Shown here in pieces: positions 7,963 through 15,085 of a DNA stretch of 22,050 bases. Position 1 is the stretch's first letter, and the number at the start of each line of letters is the position of its first letter. The notes under the pieces are model-generated. The model saw only the letters and a program-made list of their open reading frames with translations. It ran no database searches and was not told the origin of the DNA. Both the position numbers and the translations under genes were made by a program. The stretch is from JAJFTV01 sp964426355 (GTDB lineage Bacteria > Chloroflexota > Anaerolineae > Anaerolineales > Anaerolineaceae), in the NCBI GenBank assembly GCA_964426355.1, contig CAYRRA010000059.1:1-22050 (forward strand), in the 5' to 3' direction.

Positions 7963-7992
7963 ATTGTACACGCATTTTTAAGGTATCATCAA
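7963..7992 (-). promoter_or_regulatory. Candidate promoter for the cupin/deacetylase operon
   Basis: On the minus strand TTGATG (7987-7992) and TACAAT (7963-7968) are separated by 18 bp, a fair sigma-70-type match (4/6 and 5/6). It gives a leader of about 55 nt before the cupin start. It overlaps the upstream part of the divergent CapA gene, so the two units may share regulation. Confidence 0.4.
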
Positions 7993-8001
7993 ATACAAGT
8001 G

Positions 8002-9813
8002 ATGAAATATCCAAAACGCAAAAACGTTTCAAACTGGCTTGGTACGATACCGTTCCACTTTTTTCGGCTCTTCCTGGCAACCGCATGGATTGGCGCATCC
8101 CTGGCAGGTTGTGGGAAATTTTCGGCATACCCTGCCAGCGTGGATGAAGCCACATTCCAGCCAACCTCTACTGCCACGCCCTTCCAACCCCTGCCGGAAG
8201 GAATGCAGTCTTCATTCGACAATCCAGCACTTCAAACCGCCAACAACCCCGTCGGACAAAGTACCGCTGTCCCTGCAGAGAGCGAGGGCGCCGCTGCAAC
8301 ATTGGTCTCGTCTCCCACTGAAAGAACCCTCTGGATCGACCCGTTGCTGCCCGCTTCTCTTCTCTCTGCAATCTCTCCGCCTTCCGGCTGGTCAGTAGTG
8401 GAAAACCAAGTTTCAAGCGTTCAAATCCAATACAGCCCCATCCATCCCCTCAGTTACTGGATATTTGCCGTCGTTGCTTCGTTTCCAACAATACCCGATG
8501 AAATCAGCTCCGCGGAGATAAAAGCCGCCTGGCAGGGCAGCCCATCGCCTACGCTTGGACGCAACATGATTCTGGATCAGAGCAGCCATGCCGCGCTTTC
8601 ATCCCTTTGGGGGGTACCTGCCGATAATGCCGTTCAAGTGGTCTCTGCGGGTGAACTGCTCGATACCGCCTGGAACCGTGCAGACACCTGGGCAATCGTC
8701 CCTTTTGAAGAACTGAACCCAAAATGGAAAGTGCTCAGCGTGGATGGTATCTCACCAGTGCACAACGATTTTCTTGCAGAGAATTATGCGCTTCGCATTC
8801 CTATCTCTCTTCTTGGCGATGGATACCAGGTAGACTCCATTTTGATTGAGAGCAGTAATGCACTACACCCACTGCTGCCTGACAGCAACCGCGACCCTTC
8901 CAGGTTGACCGTCCTCGCCATGACCGGTGTAACCGCCCTGGTGCGAGCCACCGCCACCACTATGGACCGCTTGGGCTTCACCTACCCGGCAGAGGATATT
9001 CATGACTGGCTTGCCTATGCCGACCTGACGCACATCAGCAACGAGGTTCCTTTCGCACAAGATTGCCCGCCACCCGATGCATACCAACAAAACGTGGTCT
9101 TTTGCAGCAATCCAGCATACATGGAGTTGCTGGAATATATTGGCACGGATATTGTTGAACTCACCGGTGACCACTTTGCAGATTTTGGCACCGAACCCAT
9201 GCGATATACCTTACAACTCTACAAAGATCACGGCTGGCTGTATTATGGCGGCGGATACAACCAGGCAGATGGGCAGAAACCAGCCGCCATTGAACACAAT
9301 GGCAACCGCCTGGCATTTATCGGCTGTAATGGCAAAGGAGGAACTTTTGCTTCCGCCAGTGCAAACAGCCCAGGTTCAGCTTCCTGTGACTTTGATTACA
9401 TGGAAACCGAAATCAAACGTCTTCGGGCGGAGGGTTATTTACCCATTGCTACCTTTCAGCATTTTGAATACTACACCTATTATGCTCAGCCCGCGCAGGA
9501 AAAGGATTTTCAACGTCTCGCTGACGCCGGCGCCATCATCGTCAGCGGCAGCCAGGCGCATCAGCCACAGGGAATGGAGTTTTACCGTAATGCTTTTCTG
9601 CATTACGGTTTGGGTAACCTGTTTTTCGACCAGTATTTGCTGGGTGAACCCATGCGGCAGGGATTTATCGACCGGCACATTTTTTATGACGGGCGCTACA
9701 TCAGCACCGAATTATTGACCATCTATTTCATTGATTTCGCCCGTCCACGTCCAATGAGTACATCCGAGCGGGCGAATTTATTGCTGACGGTTTTCTCTGC
9801 CAGCGGCTGGTGA
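8002..9813 (+). CDS. CapA-family lipoprotein (PGA_cap / poly-gamma-glutamate-type)
   Basis: Starting at the ATG at 8002 gives a classical lipoprotein signal: basic start (MKYPKRK), hydrophobic core and lipobox LAGC with Cys37. The upstream in-frame ATG at 7945 would bury this signal. The mature protein has a low-complexity Ser/Thr/Pro linker (about 45-110) and a middle region of about 190 residues that looks like a substrate-binding-type fold (pattern TWAIVPFEELNPKWKVLSVDG). The C-terminal CapA domain spans about 305-580: NEVPF, GDHFADFG, FIGCNGK, FQHFEYY, VSGSQAHQPQGMEFY (His520) and YGLGNLFFD. CapA/PgsA proteins have a metallophosphatase-like fold and take part in poly-glutamate or capsule export. 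The precise substrate in this lineage is unknown. A minus-strand promoter overlaps the upstream gap. Confidence 0.88.
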   Translation: MKYPKRKNVSNWLGTIPFHFFRLFLATAWIGASLAGCGKFSAYPASVDEATFQPTSTATPFQPLPEGMQSSFDNPALQTANNPVGQSTAVPAESEGAAATLVSSPTERTLWIDPLLPASLLSAISPPSGWSVVENQVSSVQIQYSPIHPLSYWIFAVVASFPTIPDEISSAEIKAAWQGSPSPTLGRNMILDQSSHAALSSLWGVPADNAVQVVSAGELLDTAWNRADTWAIVPFEELNPKWKVLSVDGISPVHNDFLAENYALRIPISLLGDGYQVDSILIESSNALHPLLPDSNRDPSRLTVLAMTGVTALVRATATTMDRLGFTYPAEDIHDWLAYADLTHISNEVPFAQDCPPPDAYQQNVVFCSNPAYMELLEYIGTDIVELTGDHFADFGTEPMRYTLQLYKDHGWLYYGGGYNQADGQKPAAIEHNGNRLAFIGCNGKGGTFASASANSPGSASCDFDYMETEIKRLRAEGYLPIATFQHFEYYTYYAQPAQEKDFQRLADAGAIIVSGSQAHQPQGMEFYRNAFLHYGLGNLFFDQYLLGEPMRQGFIDRHIFYDGRYISTELLTIYFIDFARPRPMSTSERANLLLTVFSASGW

Positions 9814-9867
9814 CCCAGGCTGGTTGCGGGAAACGCACAGCGAGCAGACATTTCCGTAGTACAAACA

Positions 9868-9899
9868 TAAAAAAGAGGCTGCCTTCTCGGACAGCCTCT
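9868..9899 (-). terminator. Intrinsic terminator of the ZU5/DUF2135-like gene
   Basis: A perfect 8-bp stem, AGAGGCTG (9874-9881) with CAGCCTCT (9892-9899) and a 10-nt loop, is followed on the minus strand by a T run (plus A run from about 9869). It sits 22 nt past the stop codon of the minus-strand gene at 9921. The plus strand after the stem lacks Ts, so the upstream capA gene has no terminator of its own here. Confidence 0.88.
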
Positions 9900-9920
9900 G
9901 TAGGTTAATCCAATAGCCCT

Positions 9921-11627
9921 TTATGGAATTGTAAAAGTTGTGACGTCCTGTGTCTCATCATCATAGGTCAGTGTGCCGGTATAGGTTTCAGTGATCCCCA
10001 TCCTCACAACACGCACCGTCCAATTGACTGATTTTTCAGATACACAGGGCTCATAATAGTTCACCTGAACCTTATACGTGCCAGAAGGTGCCTGCCCGCT
10101 TGCCCAGTAAATGTTCTCCGGGCGACCAATGATCATCTCGCTACAAAGGTTATCGCGATCCAAAGCACCACCGCTGGGGGAGTACATGCTCATATAGCTA
10201 ATAACAAAACCATCCGGATCGGTCACATAGAGATCAATATCATCGTTTGTCTGCCACGTCAGTGTAATTTGAACATCGCCAGTGCCTACCGAAGTATCTT
10301 CTACGCCATAGCACGGCGGTCTGCCTTTTGTCCAGGAACTCATGTTGGTAACTTCGCTAACCGTAAACGTGTATCTTTTACCAACTTCAATCCCATACGT
10401 ACCCGCAGCGCGCCAGTAGTTGGTAAACGCTGGTGTATAGCCCGGAGAATGGTTCACCTCCGAGATGGACATTACTTCGATCAGGTTGTACGAACCCGCG
10501 GGGAGCCACCACTCCATAGGGGGGTGAACTTTCTTAACCCCACCGGGGAAATAATAATCGCTCACCAGCATCTTCCAATCGTCTGGCTGATCCCAGGCAT
10601 ATGCAACATCAGGGTTGGTCAATGTGTAACTGTTGATACAAATACCATACGTAACGCCAATTGGCAGCCTCTTCCCGTCCGCCTCCGGATAAGTGCCCGT
10701 TTCATAAAGATGAGTATTGTTCACCTCAACGAACCCCCCGTTCGCTTCTTTCCATCTCTGCGTTGTGTCGTATGCATTGCATGCGCCAAAGATATTAAAA
10801 CAGGTACCAAAGATGGTCCACGGTGAGAAATGCGTCACCGCAACTGAAACCGTGCGGTTCTCTTTATCCACCGTGCCCGGTACAAGCTTCCAGGTATTGC
10901 TGGCAGAATCCAGGTAACTCAAACCCAGCACACCATCCAGGTTGATACCGTTAGGAATGGGAAGCGTAAGTGTGAGGGGGATGGTAAAGGTAAAGCCTTC
11001 CGGTCCAAGTTGGTAAACAGGACCGGCAGTGTCATAGCCTGTTGGCATCTGCGCTGTCACCGAGGTGGTTTCCTCCATGGTGAATACCATGGTTCCCTCA
11101 CCACCGCTCTCCGACCTGGGAACCGCTGCGGGCGGGATTGTCAGCATCGCACCTCCAGGCAAGGTAATTGTTCCACCCTGGCTGCTGGTCAGGGTAAGCG
11201 AATTCGCCGATGAGAACACCTCGCCTACAGTGGAAGGAATGTTTAATCCTGGGACAATCTGTTGTAGCTCATCGCGGTATTGTTCCAAAAAGCCGATGGA
11301 GAACTTTCCGATGGCAAACAAAAAAACACCAGTAATACAGATACCGATACATCCCAATACGATGGCGATAATCAAGCAGGTCAGCCAACCGCTGCCGCTT
11401 TTTTTAGGTTGAGGAGGAGGGTAACCCTGATACCCGTAAGGAGGCGGGGGTTGCCCATACGGCTGCTGTGGGGGGTATCCTGGTTGTTGAACGGGTTGTT
11501 GGGGATATCCTTGCGGGGGATATCCTGGTTGTTGAACGGGTTGCTGAGGATAAACCGGTTGTGGCTGATACGGCTGTTGTGGGTTCTGCTGTGGGTTGTT
11601 CTGTGGGGGTGGATATTGTTGGTTCAC
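9921..11627 (-). CDS. P/Q/Y-rich single-pass membrane protein with ZU5-like and DUF2135-like domains
   Basis: The start is the GTG at 11627 because a strong GGAGG (11631-11636) stands 5 nt before it. The longer frame begins with a TTG that overlaps this ribosome site. The 568-residue protein has a P/Q/Y/G-rich tail (residues 3-75), then one membrane segment (81-107) and a large extracellular part. Residues about 130-270 look ZU5-like (GGTITLPGGAMLTIPPAAV, then VTHFSPWTIFG). Residues about 450-545 fit a DUF2135/YfaP-like beta domain (LTWQTNDDIDLYVTDPDG, SGTYKVQVNYYEPC), with cysteines that may pair. The N-terminal tail is likely cytoplasmic. Function is unknown; surface adhesion or wall binding is only an inference. 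Confidence 0.8.
   Translation of the reverse strand: MNQQYPPPQNNPQQNPQQPYQPQPVYPQQPVQQPGYPPQGYPQQPVQQPGYPPQQPYGQPPPPYGYQGYPPPQPKKSGSGWLTCLIIAIVLGCIGICITGVFLFAIGKFSIGFLEQYRDELQQIVPGLNIPSTVGEVFSSANSLTLTSSQGGTITLPGGAMLTIPPAAVPRSESGGEGTMVFTMEETTSVTAQMPTGYDTAGPVYQLGPEGFTFTIPLTLTLPIPNGINLDGVLGLSYLDSASNTWKLVPGTVDKENRTVSVAVTHFSPWTIFGTCFNIFGACNAYDTTQRWKEANGGFVEVNNTHLYETGTYPEADGKRLPIGVTYGICINSYTLTNPDVAYAWDQPDDWKMLVSDYYFPGGVKKVHPPMEWWLPAGSYNLIEVMSISEVNHSPGYTPAFTNYWRAAGTYGIEVGKRYTFTVSEVTNMSSWTKGRPPCYGVEDTSVGTGDVQITLTWQTNDDIDLYVTDPDGFVISYMSMYSPSGGALDRDNLCSEMIIGRPENIYWASGQAPSGTYKVQVNYYEPCVSEKSVNWTVRVVRMGITETYTGTLTYDDETQDVTTFTIP
11476..11543 (-). repeat. Direct 23-bp repeats coding the P/Q/Y tail
   Basis: The 23-bp identical direct repeats at 11476-11498 and 11521-11543 (period 45 bp) code for the repeated YPQQPVQQPGYPPQ unit of the cytoplasmic tail. 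Identity at the DNA level is unlike the drifted repeat in the DhaL-like gene, so this one is young and may change copy number between strains. Confidence 0.85.
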
Positions 11628-11691
11628 AAAAACCTCCATTTTCAAAAAGAAAAATAATAGAATGTTGCATGATGAAGATGTAATTAATATG

Positions 11692-11697
11692 ATTATA
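11692..11697 (-). promoter_or_regulatory. -10 box for the ZU5/DUF2135-like gene
   Basis: A perfect TATAAT on the minus strand at 11692-11697, about 65 nt before the start codon. The matching -35 position is poor. The surrounding 11640-11765 stretch is AT-rich, as expected for a promoter region. Confidence 0.4.
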
Positions 11698-11765
11698 GGC
11701 TTGTTTCATTTTTTTGCTACATGGAATGTTAAACAGCAATCGCATCTATATTGATTTCATATATA

Positions 11766-11960
11766 AAATGAGGTTTATCCCCATCCCACCCCTGACCCCG
11801 CCCCAGGGCGGGGAATAAAGCTTTTCAGCGAAGTTGAGCGCTATGCGCTCAACTTCGCTGAAAAAAAACAGTTTCTCCCCTTCCCGCTCCGGGAATGGGC
11901 TGGGGGATGGGTGAAAATGCATTGTTCGTCCCAAAAAATTGATGCGCGACTGCCCTGGTT
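11766..11960. repeat. Palindrome-rich intergenic repeat (full copy)
   Basis: This gene-free stretch holds three nested or adjacent hairpins. The first has stems CCCCGCC (11796-11802) and GGCGGGG (11807-11813). The central one has perfect 20-bp arms (11822-11841 and 11845-11864) around a 3-nt loop. The third is TTCCCG-CTC-CGGGAA (11881-11895). The outer ends are an imperfect inverted repeat (a CCCATCCC block at about 11782, a GGGATGGG block at about 11904). The right end, GCATTGTTCGT at 11919-11929 and onward to about 11960, recurs with changes at 17256-17297. The element carries no coding potential, so a REP/MITE-like repeat fits best. The remaining bases to 12015 show no further feature. Confidence 0.7.
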
Positions 11961-12015
11961 AAACAAAAGACTCACCCACAAGAGGGATAATACTTTTTAA
12001 GGGGTGGAGTTTTGC

Positions 12016-13170
12016 TCAAGAATATAAGAGAAATGCTTTGCGCTGTCTCTCAAAACTCAGGCGGGTTTCATTCCAATCGGAAACAATTCGCTGTACCGGC
12101 TCCCCTGCCAACAACTGTTGACGCACACGGTCGCTGCCCAGTAGCAAATCCAGGTGCGGATGCGTCCCTTCCCAACTGGTTTCGATAAACGAGAAAACTG
12201 CACAGGTACGCAGAAGGTGATGCATGAGATGCACCGCAGTATAAAGAGGGCGGAATGATTTGGGGTTGTGGACGTGCACCTGTACGCCCTGGCAGACCTG
12301 GCTGGCATGTTTGCTATCGCAAGGTGTGAAGACCGTTGGGCGAAAACGCACGCCTGGAAGGTCCTGGCGGTTCATACACTCCGCGAGGTTAAAGCCATCC
12401 ACCCCAGGAGCGCCAAAGATTTCAAATGGCAAAGGGGTGCCGCGCCCCTCCGAGAAATGAGTCCCTTCAAATAAACAGGTGCAGGGATACACAAAAACGG
12501 TCGATAAATGTGGCATCCCGGGAGATGTGGGGATCCAAAGTAGACCCGTATCTGTAAAGTCCATTGCGCGCTTCCATCCCTGCATACGCATCACTCTCAG
12601 GTCGGCATTGAGGGAGCAGGTTGTGTTCATCCACAGCGCAATCTCTGCAGTGGTCATCCCATGCACAACCGGCAGCGGTGCGATCCCGATAAACGATTCA
12701 AAACCGGGTTCCACAAGGGGTCCCTCGCCAACTTCACCCCCCAACGGGTTTGGACGGTCCAAAACCAGCACTTGCTTTCGGCAACGACCAGCAGCCTGGA
12801 GAACATGGTACAACGTGCTGATGAACGTGTAAAAGCGTGTCCCCACATCTTGCATATCAAATATCAGCAAATCCAGGTCCGCCAGCATTTCATCGCTGGG
12901 GGCAAAATGCTCTCCATACAGGCTGTATACCGGTAATCCCGTACGCGGGTCTGTCAAGTTTTCCAGGCTCTTCGCATCTGCCTCAAATCCCAGGTAGCCA
13001 TGTTCAGGTCCAAACAGCGCCGATATTTGCACGCGCGCATTCAGCAGCGCGTCCAATGAGTGTGTCAGGTCGGGTAAAACCGCCGCAGGGTGTGTCACCA
13101 ACCCCACGCGCGCATCGCCCAGATCGATTTTTTCTTCCAACAAAACTTGTAAACCGGTTTTTATCTGCAT
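12016..13170 (-). CDS. DUF1343 / NamZ-type exo-beta-N-acetylmuramidase, cytoplasmic
   Basis: The start is the ATG at 13170 directly after GAGGAGGGCGTT; a longer frame has no ribosome site. The 384-residue protein carries the DUF1343 motifs: VGLVTHPAAV, LFGPEHGYLG, DPRTGLPVYSLYG, LIFDMQDVGTRFYTF, VLDRPNPLGG and VVHGMTTAEIALWMN. NamZ of Bacillus subtilis (the DUF1343 family, GH171) releases N-acetylmuramic acid from the non-reducing end of wall muropeptides. There is no signal peptide here, so the likely role is internal recycling. It is divergent from pepF, with which it shares a 106-bp region. Family assignment is strong; the reaction is inferred from the family. Confidence 0.92.
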   Translation of the reverse strand: MQIKTGLQVLLEEKIDLGDARVGLVTHPAAVLPDLTHSLDALLNARVQISALFGPEHGYLGFEADAKSLENLTDPRTGLPVYSLYGEHFAPSDEMLADLDLLIFDMQDVGTRFYTFISTLYHVLQAAGRCRKQVLVLDRPNPLGGEVGEGPLVEPGFESFIGIAPLPVVHGMTTAEIALWMNTTCSLNADLRVMRMQGWKRAMDFTDTGLLWIPTSPGMPHLSTVFVYPCTCLFEGTHFSEGRGTPLPFEIFGAPGVDGFNLAECMNRQDLPGVRFRPTVFTPCDSKHASQVCQGVQVHVHNPKSFRPLYTAVHLMHHLLRTCAVFSFIETSWEGTHPHLDLLLGSDRVRQQLLAGEPVQRIVSDWNETRLSFERQRKAFLLYS

Positions 13171-13186
13171 AACGCCCTCCTCTGCT

Positions 13187-13240
13187 ATTATAATTGACGG
13201 CGTACCGGGTATTTCATCCCATCCATTAACCGTAATGGAT
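13187..13240. promoter_or_regulatory. Divergent promoter region with a dyad operator candidate
   Basis: The spacer between the NamZ-type gene and pepF contains an overlapping TATAAT on both strands (plus 13189-13194, minus 13187-13192) and a perfect inverted repeat ATCCATTA-ACCG-TAATGGAT (13221-13240). The dyad could bind a dimeric regulator. Neither TATAAT has a convincing -35, so the exact start sites are uncertain. Confidence 0.35.
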
Positions 13241-13276
13241 AGGTAATAGAAACCATATCTTTTAAGGATAATCAAA

Positions 13277-15085
13277 ATGAGTGTACAACCTCTTCCCAAA
13301 CGAAGCGATGTTCCCATCGAAGAGACCTGGAATATCGCCAGTATTTTTGCGAACACAACCGACTGGAAAAAAAGTTTTCAACAAGTCAAAGAATCACTGG
13401 GAAAATTGGCAGGATTTAAAGGCACGCTGGGCAACAGCCCGCAGCAATTGTTGGCGTGGTTTAAATTCAGCGAGGAAATCCGGCAGCAGCTTGCACATCT
13501 TTATATGTACGCTGGGTTAAATTATTCAACAGACACCACCAACCAGGAATATGCTGAACTGGACAGCATGGTCGGTGGATTATACGCACAGGCACTTGCA
13601 GCCGCCGCCTTTGAGCTACCCGAACTGCTTTCAATCGGCTTTGAGACCTTGAGTAAGTGGCAAAAAGAAGAACCTGGTCTTGCCATCTATGCGCATTATT
13701 TCGACCAACTGAAAAAACGCGCAGAGCACATCCGCTCTGCGGAAGTTGAAGCCCTCCTGGGGCAGGTGAGCGACCCGTTCAACACCTCTTCCGAAACTCA
13801 TGGCGTGCTTGCCAATGCCGACATGACTTTTACCCCTGCCAAAGATAGTGCCGGTGGTGAACATGAGCTTTCACACAGCAGCATCAGTCAGCTCCTCTCC
13901 AGCCGAGACCGCACATTGCGCAAAAGCGCTTACGAAAACTACGCAAACGCCCACCTGGCATACCGGCATACGATGGCGAACTGTATCTCCGCCGGTTTCA
14001 AGCAGGATGCGTTTATGGCGAACGCACGGCGTTATGACTCCACGCTGGAAGCGGCGCTGGCACCCAGCTTCTTACCGGTCGAAGTCTATCATAACGTCAT
14101 CAACACTTTCCGCGCCAACCTGCCCATCTGGCATCGCTACTGGGAAGTACGGCGGAAAGCATTGGGGCTGGACCAAATCCACGTATATGACACGCGCGCC
14201 GCCTTGAGCGATGACATGCCGAAGCTTTCTTATTCACAGGTTGTCGATTGGATCGTTGAAGGTGTGCGTGTATTGGGCGATGATTATGCCGAAATGGTAC
14301 GCCGCGGTTCAACCGACCTGCGTTGGGTAGATTACCACCCTAACAAGGGAAAACGCTTTGGCGCATTCTCCGCCGGTTACAAAGGCACACAACCCTTCAT
14401 CATGATGAGCTTTGACAACAGCGTCTTCGGTTTAAGCACACTGGCGCATGAGTTGGGTCATTCAATGCATTCGCTGCTCACCTGGCAAAACCAACCTGAA
14501 ATCTACTCCGACTACAGCCTCTTTGTCGCCGAAGTGGCTTCCAACTTCCACCAGGCAATTGTGCGCGCACATCTGCTGAAAACCCAAAAAGACCCCGCCT
14601 TCCAGGTGGCTGTCATTGAAGAAGCCATGGCAAACTTCTTTCGCTATTTCTTCATCATGCCCAGCCTGGCAATTTTCGACCTGGAAGCCCACCAACGGAT
14701 TGAACGCGGCGAAGCCCTCTCCGCAGAAACGCTGATTGGTCTAATGGCGGATATTTTCCAGGAAGGCTACGGACCCAATGTGGTCGTGGACCGCGAACTT
14801 GCCGGAAGCGTGTGGATGCAGTTTTCCACCCACCTTTACTCTAATTATTACACCTACCAGTACACCACCGGTATTTCGGCTGCTCACGCCCTGGCGGATG
14901 GCATCTTGAGCGGAAACATTGCAGCGCGTGACCGCTATCTTTCCTTCTTGAAAGCTGGCGGGTCGCTCTACCCATTGGATGCGCTCAAACTCGCCGGGAT
15001 CGATATGACTACACCTGAACCGGTCGAGAAAACCTTCAAAGTGCTCGCCGGCTTGATCGACCAATTGGAGGCGCTGCTTTTATAG
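13277..15085 (+). CDS. pepF: Oligoendopeptidase F (M3 family zinc metallopeptidase)
   Basis: The 602-residue protein matches the usual length of PepF. It starts 8 nt after AAGGA (13264-13268). The zinc motif HELGH is at 391-395 and the third ligand is Glu419 in FVAEVASNF, the spacing expected for peptidase family M3. The N-terminal helices (VPIEETWNIASIFANTTDWKKSF) and the C-terminal region (YSNYYTYQYTTGISAAHALADGIL) are typical of PepF. No signal peptide; PepF acts on short peptides in the cytoplasm. Its last codons overlap the end of the opposing hydrolase gene by 6 bp, with no terminator between. A role in degrading peptides from wall or protein turnover is an inference. Confidence 0.95.
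   Translation: MSVQPLPKRSDVPIEETWNIASIFANTTDWKKSFQQVKESLGKLAGFKGTLGNSPQQLLAWFKFSEEIRQQLAHLYMYAGLNYSTDTTNQEYAELDSMVGGLYAQALAAAAFELPELLSIGFETLSKWQKEEPGLAIYAHYFDQLKKRAEHIRSAEVEALLGQVSDPFNTSSETHGVLANADMTFTPAKDSAGGEHELSHSSISQLLSSRDRTLRKSAYENYANAHLAYRHTMANCISAGFKQDAFMANARRYDSTLEAALAPSFLPVEVYHNVINTFRANLPIWHRYWEVRRKALGLDQIHVYDTRAALSDDMPKLSYSQVVDWIVEGVRVLGDDYAEMVRRGSTDLRWVDYHPNKGKRFGAFSAGYKGTQPFIMMSFDNSVFGLSTLAHELGHSMHSLLTWQNQPEIYSDYSLFVAEVASNFHQAIVRAHLLKTQKDPAFQVAVIEEAMANFFRYFFIMPSLAIFDLEAHQRIERGEALSAETLIGLMADIFQEGYGPNVVVDRELAGSVWMQFSTHLYSNYYTYQYTTGISAAHALADGILSGNIAARDRYLSFLKAGGSLYPLDALKLAGIDMTTPEPVEKTFKVLAGLIDQLEALLL

Noticed and set aside
7945..8001. Upstream in-frame ATG at 7945 as the CapA start
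   Set aside because: It would place 19 extra residues before the lipoprotein signal and lies across the opposite-strand promoter candidate.
11461..11560. Short direct repeats as a CRISPR-like array
   Set aside because: Only two copies, in frame within a coding tail; spacers are not unique sequence.
11404..11745. Minus-strand frame rich in Thr, Pro and Ala next to the P/Q/Y tail
   Set aside because: It is the +1 shadow of the repeat-coded P/Q/Y tail; the other frame has a strong ribosome site and real domains.
11822..11864. The 20-bp inverted repeat as an intrinsic terminator
   Set aside because: Neither strand has a T run after the stem (A run on plus, GC then mixed on minus), and no gene ends just upstream.
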